From Acidimicrobiia bacterium (lineage in GTDB: Bacteria; Actinomycetota; Acidimicrobiia; Spongiisociales; ZC4RG35): a DNA stretch of 64,000 nt. Below, in pieces: positions 1 through 8,884 of the stretch. Numbering within the stretch: the first letter of the stretch is position 1; each line of letters opens with the position of its first letter. The position numbers were made by a program, and so were the translations under genes. Where the stretch lies: the NCBI GenBank assembly GCA_025928935.1, contig JAICNB010000008.1:1-64000 (forward strand). The letters are read 5' to 3'. The notes beneath the pieces were generated by a model that was given only the letters and a program-made list of their open reading frames with translations, was not told the DNA's origin and made no database searches.

Positions 1-949
1 GATTCGCCTCCTGGGCTTGGAGCACGCTGATCATCGAGCGTGCTATCTCACCCCTGGCACCTGCCACTCCGACACTGGTCAGGAAACGGAGCTTGCTCTC
101 GTGTCCCTGGAGCACGACGTGGTACTGATCCCTCCCTTGACGTTGCGGCACCTTCCGGACCCGTGACTGAACATCGACGCGGGTCAGTAGGGATTGAACG
201 TCCTTGGCCAGCCGAGGGCTGCTGGATGCGTAATAGATCGTGGTCGTGGTGCCGTTCGTCCAAACACATCCGTCTGTTGCCCACAGGTGTCGTAAGAACA
301 ATGAGATCCGGCTCCTGGATAGGCCGAAGACCGGACCGGGGATGTAGAGCTCGTGTGATCGCTTGTCGAAGACCCCTAAAGAATCGAGCCACTCGGCCAG
401 CGGGTTCCGTTTCCCTCGGGCCAATGGCCGACCAGCGCGGAGATAGAGCTGCCACCACGTCCGCTCCTTTTTCAGGCGCGGCACCACCCCGAAGGCACGC
501 GAGGCGGCGTCGGCGACCATCTCGGCGTTCAGGAGGTCGACGGTGGTGTACTGCATCGCATGATGGGCCAGATGGCAGCCATCGCCGAGCATGTGGGCAA
601 GCACCACGATCTGATCATCTGTCATCGCTGGATGGGCCCGGCTATCAGCCAGCCTTCTGGTGACCGCGATCCGATCACCGGGTCCAAGATCATCCAGGCG
701 AACCCAACCGTCCACTGTGAGGAATGGATGGTTTCCGGAGCCTTGGATCGTCCGGCCCGAGGCGAGCTCCATCTCGAAGACAGGCTTTACCCCGCTCGAG
801 AATGCTTTGGTGAGCCGAGAGGCGACGAGCCGGTAACGATCGTCGAGGCTCCAAACCGGAATGTCGCTGGCTCCAGTTGCCACCAACTCGCCCAGAGTCA
901 CCTCTTCGTTCGTGTCAGCCCTCACCAGCCGGGCATCGCCGGTCAGGCA
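1..949 (-). mobile_element. DnaB intein with LAGLIDADG homing endonuclease domain (C-terminal part outside window)
   Basis: After DLRESG the frame continues as CLTGDARLVRADTNEEVTLGELV... with block B-like GRTIQGSGNHPFLTVDGWVRLDDL, first LAGLIDADG motif LAHMLGDGC (about 574-600) and second LRHLWATDGCV (about 260-295). Cys+1 codon at 949-947. Confidence 0.92.
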
Positions 950-2110
950 ACCCGATTCACGTAGATCCGAGAGACGCGGTCGCTTGTCCTCTCTTGCCTC
1001 CAGAGATCGGTTGAGCTGTGAGACGGCGATGACCGGCACCTCCAACTCCCGGGCCAGGTTCTTGAGATTCCGGGTGATCTCCGAGATCTCCTGCTGGCGG
1101 TTCTCCCGACTGGAAGCCTCCATGAGCTGCAAGTAGTCGATGACCACCAGCGAGAGGCCACGCTTACGCTTCAGACGGCGGGCCTTGGCACGAATATCGG
1201 TGACCGTCACCACCGGAGAGTCGTCGATGTAGATCGGCGCCTGGTACATCTTCCCAGCGGCGTCGACTACCCGCTGCCAGAGCGGACCAAGCTGGCCGGA
1301 GCGCAGCTTCATCGAGTCGACTCGTCCCACCGACGAGAGGATGCGCTGGACGATTTCCTCCTTCGACATCTCCAGCGAGAAGATGGCCACCGGCTCCTGT
1401 TGCAGGGCGGCATTGACCGCAATCCCCAGTGCTAGGGCGCTTTTTCCCATGGCCGGTCTGGCCGCGATGACCACCAAGTTCGCCGCCTGGAGACCGGCCA
1501 GCTTCTTGTCAAGATCGAGGTAGCCGGTGGCCAAGCCGGTGAGCTCGGACCCCCGCTGCTCGAGCAACTCGATGTGCTCCAGCACATCGCTGAAGAGCGG
1601 GCCGACCTCGAGGAGTGTCTGGGCGCTGCGGCGCTCGGCCACCGACAGCACCGCTTGCTCGGCCCGGTCGAGGACGTGGGCGATCTCCTCGTCGATGTCG
1701 AAGGCGACGTCGGTCACTGAAGCGCCGGCCCGGATCAGCTCACGCCGCTTGGCGTGCTCCTCGACTATCCCCGAGTAGTAGAGGATGTTGGACGTGGAGG
1801 GGACGATGTCGACGAGGCGGGTCAGATAGGCGACGCCTCCCACCTTCTCCAATTCACCCCGCCGACGCAACGCCTCCGACACGGTGACGGCGTCGATGGC
1901 CTGATTGGTGTCGAACAGCTCCCGCATCGCCTCGAAGATGGCCTGATGGGCTGGGACATAGAAGTCGGGGGGATGGAGCCGGTCCATCACCTCGTTGACC
2001 GCCTCCTCCGAGAGGAGCACTGCACCGATGACCGACTCCTCCGCTTCCCTGGAATGCGGAGGGCTCCGGAATCCGGGTCGCATTTGCCCCTGCTCGGTGA
2101 TGCCGCTCAT
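1..2110 (-). CDS. dnaB: Replicative DNA helicase DnaB, 5' portion, interrupted by an intein; continues past the window start
   Basis: Manual reverse-strand translation from ATG at 2110 (MSGITEQGQMRPGFRSPPHSREAEESVIGAVLLSEEAV...) through Walker A (AARPAMGKSALALG) to QLNRSLEAREDKRPRLSDLRESG, then intein; frame open to base 1. Not in the ORF track because no stop lies in the window. Follows rplI as in the rpsF-ssb-rpsR-rplI-dnaB order. Confidence 0.95.
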   Translation of the reverse strand, partial: MSGITEQGQMRPGFRSPPHSREAEESVIGAVLLSEEAVNEVMDRLHPPDFYVPAHQAIFEAMRELFDTNQAIDAVTVSEALRRRGELEKVGGVAYLTRLVDIVPSTSNILYYSGIVEEHAKRRELIRAGASVTDVAFDIDEEIAHVLDRAEQAVLSVAERRSAQTLLEVGPLFSDVLEHIELLEQRGSELTGLATGYLDLDKKLAGLQAANLVVIAARPAMGKSALALGIAVNAALQQEPVAIFSLEMSKEEIVQRILSSVGRVDSMKLRSGQLGPLWQRVVDAAGKMYQAPIYIDDSPVVTVTDIRAKARRLKRKRGLSLVVIDYLQLMEASSRENRQQEISEITRNLKNLARELEVPVIAVSQLNRSLEAREDKRPRLSDLRESGCLTGDARLVRADTNEEVTLGELVATGASDIPVWSLDDRYRLVASRLTKAFSSGVKPVFEMELASGRTIQGSGNHPFLTVDGWVRLDDLGPGDRIAVTRRLADSRAHPAMTDDQIVVLAHMLGDGCHLAHHAMQYTTVDLLNAEMVADAASRAFGVVPRLKKERTWWQLYLRAGRPLARGKRNPLAEWLDSLGVFDKRSHELYIPGPVFGLSRSRISLFLRHLWATDGCVWTNGTTTTIYYASSSPRLAKDVQSLLTRVDVQSRVRKVPQRQGRDQYHVVLQGHESKLRFLTSVGVAGARGEIARSMISVLQAQEAN

Positions 2111-2349
2111 CTGATGTTCATCTCACAACCCGGGTGTGACACTTTTTCGTTTTTCGCGAAGTCAGGCCGCGTTGAACCCAGGTGGGCAAGGGGAAGGTGC
2201 CAGCTTCGGGGGAAGCGGACGGAAACATAGACAGCCGCGCGGACACTCACCAAAAGGACGCGAAGCTTTCTTGAAGAGCGCGATACCTCTCGTTAGTCCG
2301 CGAAACGCCCGACTGTCCCAACTCCGTTTTCAGGGCGGTGAAACAGCCG

Positions 2350-2799
2350 TCAGGAGGCGGGGATGACGTCCAGGGTGAGGGGGAACTCCACATCGGGGTG
2401 AAGTTTGATGTTGATCTCGTGGAGTCCTATCGCCTTGATCGGCTTGGTGATCTCCAGCGTGTCCCGTTCCAGTTCGATACCGGTGAACCGCTTCACGCCC
2501 TCGACCACGTCGGCTGGTGAGATCGAGCCATATAGCTGGCCCTCGTCGCCGGCCTGGGCCGCGATCACGACCCGGCTCCCCACCAGTTGGGTGGCGAGCC
2601 GTTCAGCGTCTTCCTTGGCCTTCCGCTCGAACTCGATCCGCGCCTCGCGTATGGCCTCGGCCTGGGCGAGGGCGCCCTCGTTCGCCTTCACCGCCTTCTT
2701 CCGGGGAAGCAGGTAGTTGCGGGCATAGCCCTCGGCCACGTCCACGACGTCGCCACGCTTGCCCAGGGTCTCGACGTCGGAGGTGAGGATGAGCTTCAT
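2350..2799 (-). CDS. rplI: 50S ribosomal protein L9
   Basis: [39 protein letters not shown]. Confidence 0.97.
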   Translation of the reverse strand: MKLILTSDVETLGKRGDVVDVAEGYARNYLLPRKKAVKANEGALAQAEAIREARIEFERKAKEDAERLATQLVGSRVVIAAQAGDEGQLYGSISPADVVEGVKRFTGIELERDTLEITKPIKAIGLHEINIKLHPDVEFPLTLDVIPAS

Positions 2800-3068
2800 C
2801 GGGTGTTCAGATAGGGAAGCAGGGCCATCTCCCGCGCGTTCTTGATGGCGTTCGCCACCTCACGCTGATGTGTCGGGCAGTTCCCGTTCACTCGACGCCC
2901 CCGGATCTTTCCCCGGTCGGACATGTACTTGCGCAGGACCGAGACATCCTTCCAATCGATGAACGCGACCTGCTGTTTGCAAAAAGCGCACGGCTTCGGA
3001 CGTCCCCGGCGCATCTCCATCCCCCGACGCCGCTTGGGTCGCGGGTTGTTGGTGCTCTTTCTTGCCAT
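2796..3068 (-). CDS. rpsR: 30S ribosomal protein S18
   Basis: [33 protein letters not shown]...; track ORF start (3179) is too far upstream. Confidence 0.95.
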   Translation of the reverse strand: MARKSTNNPRPKRRRGMEMRRGRPKPCAFCKQQVAFIDWKDVSVLRKYMSDRGKIRGRRVNGNCPTHQREVANAIKNAREMALLPYLNTR

Positions 3069-3087
3069 TTTTTCGACTACTCCTGGA

Positions 3088-3543
3088 TCAGAAGGGCGCC
3101 TCGTCGGGCCCGTAACTCTCTCTGGCCACCGGCGCCGGGGGCACATCGGCTCCCTGCCCGCCGCCACCGCTCCACTCACCGCCGCCGGAGCGCTGGGTCT
3201 TGTTGACCGAGGCCGTCGCCCAGCGCAGCGAGGGACCGATCTCGTCGATCTGGACCTCGACCACCGAGCGCTTGTCCCCCTCGGGGGTCTCCCAGCTCCG
3301 CTGCTCGAGACGGCCGGTGACGATGACCCGGGCCCCCTTCTGCAAGGACTCGGCGGCGCTCTCCGCCTGCTCCCTCCACACCGTACCGGTGAAGAAGCTG
3401 GTGTCTTCCTGCCACTCGCCGTCGTTGCTCCGCCAACGCCGGTTCACGGCGAGGCGGATCTTGGCCATGGCCACCCCGGATGGGGTGAATCGCAACTCCG
3501 GATCGTCGACCAGGTTGCCTATCAATGTGACGTTGTTCGACAT
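3088..3543 (-). CDS. ssb: Single-stranded DNA-binding protein
   Basis: [37 protein letters not shown]; acidic C-term DEAPF. Confidence 0.97.
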   Translation of the reverse strand: MSNNVTLIGNLVDDPELRFTPSGVAMAKIRLAVNRRWRSNDGEWQEDTSFFTGTVWREQAESAAESLQKGARVIVTGRLEQRSWETPEGDKRSVVEVQIDEIGPSLRWATASVNKTQRSGGGEWSGGGGQGADVPPAPVARESYGPDEAPF

Positions 3544-3605
3544 GTGAAATCTCCTCTTCTCACGTCCCTGCGCCGATCATGCCCCAGCCCTGGGACGGAT
3601 TCCAG

Positions 3606-3893
3606 TCATCCGGGCTTGCGGACGATCTTGTGTCGAAGCACCTCGTCGGCCAGCGACAGCATCCGATCGAGTGAGTCGACGGCAGCCGCCTCTGCCTGGA
3701 ACGTAACCACCGAGTAGTAACCCTCGGACAAATGGTCGATCTCGTAGGCAAAGCGTCGCTTCCCCCAGAGATCCCTCGCATCGAGCGTCGCGCCCTGGCC
3801 GGACAAGTGCGACTCCAGGTCGGTGATCCTGGCTTCGACCTCATCCTCGGCCAGGTCGGGCCGATGGATCGTCATTACCTCATAGTCGCGCAT
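3606..3893 (-). CDS. rpsF: 30S ribosomal protein S6
   Basis: MRDYEVMTIHRPDLAEDEVEARITDLE...; internal Met chosen over track start at 3911. Confidence 0.93.
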   Translation of the reverse strand: MRDYEVMTIHRPDLAEDEVEARITDLESHLSGQGATLDARDLWGKRRFAYEIDHLSEGYYSVVTFQAEAAAVDSLDRMLSLADEVLRHKIVRKPG

Positions 3894-3915
3894 GTGACCT
3901 CCTGTGGACATCCGA

Positions 3916-3950
3916 TTCGGAAGGCCCCACCAACACGGTGGAGCAGGGGC
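3916..3950 (-). promoter_or_regulatory. Hairpin in rpsF 5' leader, candidate S6:S18 autoregulatory RNA element
   Basis: Minus strand ...GCCCCTGCTCCACCGTGTTGGTGGGGC...: CCACC/GGTGG stem plus outer GCC/GGC, containing a CCG, just upstream of rpsF. Confidence 0.4.
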
Positions 3951-4006
3951 TTCACGCCGGCCGGCGGCGCGAGACGCCGGGGCGGAGACCTCATTCTAGG
4001 GCGAGC

Positions 4007-4483
4007 TCAGCCGGAAGCCGAAGTCGTGAGGATCGCCCCATCCTCGAAGGCGAAATCCCCCGACGGGGTCTCGAGTGACCAGCCCACCGGGAACGAGGTT
4101 GGGTAGAGGGTGCAGGGCTCCTCGGCACAGGGCTCCATGGCCACCATGGAGATCAGCGCGCCGCTGGGGTCGAAGTGCCAGAGGTCGAGCGGGATGAGGG
4201 TGTTCTTCATGGTGAACGTGGGAACACCCGGGGGGTCGAAGATGAACATCATCCCGTCGATTCCCTCGGGCAGGCTCTCGAGCATGCTCAGTCCCTTGCT
4301 TCGTTCCTCCTGGCTGTCGGAGACCCACACACTCAGCGTCACATCGTCGACGGTGATCTCCTCGACCGGGAACAGGTCCTCGCTCGCCGTGCCGGGCACT
4401 GACTCGTCGGTGGGGACCGTGGTCCCGGCGGACCCTCCGCCGCATGCCGCGACGAGGAGGAGCGCTGCCAATATCAGAACCAT
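4007..4483 (-). CDS. DUF192-family lipoprotein
   Basis: Lipobox-like LLLVAACGGG; VWVSDSQEERSKGLSMLESLPEGIDGMMFIF...FTMKNTLIPLDLWHF. Confidence 0.85.
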   Translation of the reverse strand: MVLILAALLLVAACGGGSAGTTVPTDESVPGTASEDLFPVEEITVDDVTLSVWVSDSQEERSKGLSMLESLPEGIDGMMFIFDPPGVPTFTMKNTLIPLDLWHFDPSGALISMVAMEPCAEEPCTLYPTSFPVGWSLETPSGDFAFEDGAILTTSASG

Positions 4484-4530
4484 CAGCTGTGGTCTTCGCT
4501 CAGCGGAGGAGCGAATCCTGGGTTCGGTGG

Positions 4531-5379
4531 CTAGCCGGATTTCCGGCCTCTGAGCATCTCTGCGGCGATCTCGTCCGACACGTGATAGGACTCGTCTTCA
4601 CCGGGGAAATCGCCCGAGGTCACGTCGGCGACATACCGCTCGAGGGCAGCCACGGCGTCGTCGGCCAGGCTGGCATATGGGCGGACGAACTTGGGGTAGT
4701 TGCCAGAGCCCAGGCCGAGCACATCGTGGAAGACGAGAACCTGGCCGTCAGTGGCCGGGCCGGCGCCGATGCCGATGGTTGGTATGTCGACCTCCTTGGT
4801 GATGAGCTCGCCGAGAATATCGGGCACACCCTCCAGCACGACGCTGAAACAGCCGATTTCTGAAATGGCGATCGCGTCCTCTATCAAAGCCTGGGCGGCA
4901 TCGACCATCTTGCCCTGGACCTTGAACCCACCCATGGCGTGGACCGACTGCGGGGTGAGGCCGAGATGGCCCATCACCGGGATCTCGGCGTCGAGGATCG
5001 CCTGGATCATCGGGAGACGCTTTCGCCCTCCCTCGAGCTTGACCGCCTCGGCGCCGCCCTCCTGGACGATCCGACCGGCGTTACGCACCGTGTCCTCGAC
5101 CGACACATGGAAGCTGAGCCAGGGCATGTCGACCACGAAGAGTGCCTTCGGATCGGCCCGTTTCACCGCCCGGGCATGCATGATCGTCTCATCCATCCCG
5201 AACTCGAGTGTCGTGGACATCCCGTGGACCACATTGGCCGCCGAGTCGCCGACCAGGACGATGTCGACTCCTGCCCGATCTGCGATCACCGCCCCCGGGT
5301 AGTCGTAGACGGTGACCATCGAGATCCGCGGACCACCTTTTCGTTCCCTGATTGCTGGAACCGTGACCTTCTGGCGCAT
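4531..5379 (-). CDS. panB: 3-methyl-2-oxobutanoate hydroxymethyltransferase
   Basis: MRQKVTVPAIRERKGGPRISMVTVYDYPGAVIADRAGVDIVLVGDSAANVVHG...; real start 5379. Confidence 0.95.
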   Translation of the reverse strand: MRQKVTVPAIRERKGGPRISMVTVYDYPGAVIADRAGVDIVLVGDSAANVVHGMSTTLEFGMDETIMHARAVKRADPKALFVVDMPWLSFHVSVEDTVRNAGRIVQEGGAEAVKLEGGRKRLPMIQAILDAEIPVMGHLGLTPQSVHAMGGFKVQGKMVDAAQALIEDAIAISEIGCFSVVLEGVPDILGELITKEVDIPTIGIGAGPATDGQVLVFHDVLGLGSGNYPKFVRPYASLADDAVAALERYVADVTSGDFPGEDESYHVSDEIAAEMLRGRKSG

Positions 5380-5423
5380 GCGGGAAGGATAACGGCCGGT
5401 CCCAGATCCGGTCCCAGGGCCTG

Positions 5424-8393
5424 TTGTTATGCTCGAAGAGCACCTTGCTGGTGTTGCTCCTCGCCCATGCCGCGGCCGCCCTAGGCGCACCGACCCTCGT
5501 CTCATGGCTGGGACGCCGGGCGTTCCTGGTTCTTGCCCTGGTACCAGGCTCGGCCGCAGCGTGGGCACTCGGCCAGACCGCGGCAGTGACCTCGGGAGAA
5601 GGCCCGACCATGACCCTCTCGTGGATCCCGGCACTGGGGATCGACCTCGCCTTCCGGCTCGACACACTTTCCTGGTTGATGGTGCTGCTGGTGGGAGGAG
5701 TCGGGGCCCTCGTCCTTGTCTACTGCTCTGCCTACTTCTCGCCCGCCTCGGGCAATCTCGGACGATTCGCCGCCTTCTTCGTGGGCTTCGCCGGCGCGAT
5801 GCTCGGCCTGGTAACCAGTGACAACTTGGTCCAGCTCTACGTCTTCTGGGAGCTGACAACGGTGTTCTCCTACTTGCTGATCGGGCACTACACCACGCGC
5901 AAGTCGTCGCGGCGGGCGGCCACCAAGGCGATCCTGGTCACCACCGCAGGAGGTCTCGTCATGCTGATCGGGATCGTCCTCATCGGCGATCTGAGCGGGA
6001 CGTACTCCATCACCGACATCGTCGCCGCCCCTCCCACCGGCCCTGTGGCGGTGACCGCGGTGGTCCTCCTCCTGGTCGGGGCCGCCAGCAAATCGGCTTT
6101 GGTGCCGCTCCACTTCTGGCTACCGGCGGCGATGGCGGCCCCGACCCCGGTCAGTGCCTATCTCCACGCCGCTGCGATGGTCAAAGCCGGGATCTATCTC
6201 GTCGCCAGGCTCGCCCCCGGATATGCGGGACTGGAGGCGTGGCAGCTGATGATCCTGGTGCTTGGTGGCTTCAGCCTCGTGATGGGCGGCTACCAGGCGC
6301 TCCGTCAGCATGACCTCAAGCTGCTGCTGGCGTATGGCACGGTCAGCCAGCTCGGTCTGCTCGCGATCCTCCTCGGCGCCGGGTCCCGTGCCACGGCCCT
6401 CGCCGGTCTCGCCCTGCTCGGCGCCCACGCCATGTTCAAGGCCTCGCTGTTCCTCGTGGTCGGCCTGGTGGACGCGGCCACCGGTACCCGGGACCTTCGC
6501 AACCTCTCAGCCATCTGGCGCCGTCTCCCCGTGACCGCGGTCATGGCGGCACTGGCAATGGCGTCCATGATCGGGCTGCCTCCGTTCGCCGGGTTCGTGG
6601 CCAAAGAGGCGGCACTCGAATCGTTGCTCCACGGCGGGGCCAGCCCTGCTTGGCTGGACATCGCACTTCTGGTTGCGTTCGTGGCCGGGTCGGTGCTGAC
6701 AGTGGCCTACGGTTTGCGGCTCTGGTGGGGGGCCTTCGCCACCAAGGCGACAATCCCGGAAATCGAACCGGTCAGGGTCATCCGGCCCCCTTTGCTGCTT
6801 CTCGCTCCAGCGGCGCTTCTGGCAGTGGGTGGTCTCGCCGTCGCTGTGCTCCCCGGGCTGGGAGACCAGGTGCTGTCGCCCTATGCCAACACCTATCCCG
6901 CCGGCGAGCCGGGCCACCTCACTCTGTGGCCGGGTCTCACCCCGGCCCTGGTCATCTCGCTCGGGATGCTGGCGGCCGGGGTCGGGCTCTTCGCGATCAG
7001 GGACCGGGTGGAGCGGTGGCAGGCGACCCACCAGGGCCCTCTCGACGCCGACAACGTCTACCGGCGGACGCTGCGCGGCCTGGATCTCTTTGCCGCCGAC
7101 CTCACCTCGTTGTTCCAAAGGGGCTCACTGCCTTTCTACCTCGGGATCGTCCTCCTCATGGTGGTGATCCTCCCGGGCGGGGCCATGGCCCTGGGAACCT
7201 CGCTTCCAGACCGCATCAGCCTGCGCGGCGGCGTCCCCCAACTGCTCGTTGGTGCCCTGGTGGTAGTCGCCACGATCCTCACCGTCCGATCGCGGCGCAG
7301 GCTCAAGGCCGTGATCCTCACCGGGATCACCGGCTACGGGACCGCGATGTTGTTCTTCCTCTACGGAGCCCCGGATCTCGCCCTCGACCAGGTGTTGGTG
7401 GAGACCATCACTCTGGTCGTCTTCGTCCTGGTCCTCCGTCGGCTCCCGGCCTATTTCTCCAATCGGCCGCTGGCGGCAGACCGCTGGGTTCGACTCGGTA
7501 TCGGGATAGCGGTGGCGGTAACCGTGGCCGGGTTCGCCATGGTGGTGCCTCAGGCCCGTCTCGAACCACCGGTGTCTGCGGCCCTTCCCCAGGAGGCTGT
7601 GGCGTTCGGCGGCGGGAGCAACGTGGTCAACGTGATACTGGTCGACGTCCGGGCCTGGGACACGATGGGCGAGATCTCGGTGCTGGTGGCGGCGGCCACC
7701 GGGATAGCTTCCCTGACCTTCCTCAGGAGCCGGACCAGGGACTCTCGCCGACCCCGCGACCACGTTCCCGGCGAATTGCCTGTCCTCGGACTGGGCGATC
7801 CCGATCCCATGGCCCCGTTGCGACGACCCGGGACCTCATCGGGCTCACGATCCCAGGAGTGGCTCCGCGGTGGGCGGACCCTGGCCCCGCAACGCCGCTC
7901 CGTGGTCTTCGAGGTGACGACCCGGATGCTCTATCACACCATGCTGGTCTTCGCCATCTGGCTCCTCTTCAGCGGTCACAACGCCCCCGGGGGAGGGTTC
8001 GCCGCCGGCCTGATCACGGGCCTCGCCTTGGCCGTCCGCTATCTGGCGGGGGGCCGCTACGAACTGGCCGAGGCTGCTCCGCTCCATCCGGGGTTGCTCC
8101 TCGGGTCGGGGTTGTTCCTGGCCACGGGCAGTGGGCTGATCCCGATCCTCCTCGGCGGCGAGGTGCTGCAGACGGCCATATTCGACCTGACCGTTCCCTT
8201 GATCGGTGAGGTTCACCTCATCACCTCGACGTTCTTCGACATCGGCGTCTACCTGGTGGTCGTGGGGTTGATGCTCGACGTCCTGCGCAGTCTCGGGGCC
8301 GAGATCGACCGGCAAGGTGAGGCCACAGGCCACGACAGCGACCTGGTCGGCCCCGCGCTGGAGCCGGCTCCACCTCTGCGGGACCGCCTGTGA
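5424..8393 (+). CDS. mrpA: Na+/H+ antiporter MrpA/MnhA fused to an MrpB/MnhB domain
   Basis: NuoL-like core, DUF4040-like segment, C-terminal MnhB-like TRMLYHTMLVFAIWLLFSGHNAPGGGFAAGLITG. Confidence 0.9.
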   Translation: MLCSKSTLLVLLLAHAAAALGAPTLVSWLGRRAFLVLALVPGSAAAWALGQTAAVTSGEGPTMTLSWIPALGIDLAFRLDTLSWLMVLLVGGVGALVLVYCSAYFSPASGNLGRFAAFFVGFAGAMLGLVTSDNLVQLYVFWELTTVFSYLLIGHYTTRKSSRRAATKAILVTTAGGLVMLIGIVLIGDLSGTYSITDIVAAPPTGPVAVTAVVLLLVGAASKSALVPLHFWLPAAMAAPTPVSAYLHAAAMVKAGIYLVARLAPGYAGLEAWQLMILVLGGFSLVMGGYQALRQHDLKLLLAYGTVSQLGLLAILLGAGSRATALAGLALLGAHAMFKASLFLVVGLVDAATGTRDLRNLSAIWRRLPVTAVMAALAMASMIGLPPFAGFVAKEAALESLLHGGASPAWLDIALLVAFVAGSVLTVAYGLRLWWGAFATKATIPEIEPVRVIRPPLLLLAPAALLAVGGLAVAVLPGLGDQVLSPYANTYPAGEPGHLTLWPGLTPALVISLGMLAAGVGLFAIRDRVERWQATHQGPLDADNVYRRTLRGLDLFAADLTSLFQRGSLPFYLGIVLLMVVILPGGAMALGTSLPDRISLRGGVPQLLVGALVVVATILTVRSRRRLKAVILTGITGYGTAMLFFLYGAPDLALDQVLVETITLVVFVLVLRRLPAYFSNRPLAADRWVRLGIGIAVAVTVAGFAMVVPQARLEPPVSAALPQEAVAFGGGSNVVNVILVDVRAWDTMGEISVLVAAATGIASLTFLRSRTRDSRRPRDHVPGELPVLGLGDPDPMAPLRRPGTSSGSRSQEWLRGGRTLAPQRRSVVFEVTTRMLYHTMLVFAIWLLFSGHNAPGGGFAAGLITGLALAVRYLAGGRYELAEAAPLHPGLLLGSGLFLATGSGLIPILLGGEVLQTAIFDLTVPLIGEVHLITSTFFDIGVYLVVVGLMLDVLRSLGAEIDRQGEATGHDSDLVGPALEPAPPLRDRL

Positions 8394-8884
8394 TCTCGAC
8401 GCCCGATTTCGTCCTGGTGGTGGTGATCGCCGTACTGTTCGCGGGCGGCGTCTATCTCATGCTGGAGCGGAGCCTGTCCCGTGTCCTGATCGGGATCATC
8501 CTCGTCTCCAACGGAGCGAACCTGCTCATGCTGGTGGTCGGTGGGCCCCCTGGAGGCGCCCCGATCGTCGGGATGACTCCCGAGCAGGAGATGAGCGACC
8601 CCCTGCCCCAGGCGATGGTGCTCACCGCCATCGTGATAACCCTGGGGATGAGCGCCTTCCTGCTCGCCATGGCCTACCGGTCCTGGCAGCTGAACGAGCA
8701 CGACGAGGTGCAGGACGACCTGGAGGACCGTCGGCTGGCCAGACAGGCCGCCACCGATCAGGGTCTCCGGTCGGAGCTTGGCTTCGACGGTGCTCTGCCG
8801 GCCACCCTCGACGAGGACGCGGCGGAAGCAAGAGACGAGATGGCTCTGTTCGGCGAGGAACGGGCGGAGGTGGACTGGGAGTGA
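8390..8884 (+). CDS. mrpC: Na+/H+ antiporter subunit MrpC
   Basis: MLERSLSRVLIGIILVSNGANLLMLVVGGPPGG...DPLPQAMVLTAIVITLGMSAF. Confidence 0.93.
   Translation: MISTPDFVLVVVIAVLFAGGVYLMLERSLSRVLIGIILVSNGANLLMLVVGGPPGGAPIVGMTPEQEMSDPLPQAMVLTAIVITLGMSAFLLAMAYRSWQLNEHDEVQDDLEDRRLARQAATDQGLRSELGFDGALPATLDEDAAEARDEMALFGEERAEVDWE

Noticed and set aside
40-663. 207-aa plus-strand ORF at window start
   Set aside because: Antisense of the DnaB intein; the minus-strand frame carries clear intein motifs.
6650-8209. 519-aa plus-strand ORF inside mrpA
   Set aside because: Out-of-frame overlap; R/P/G-rich low-information sequence.
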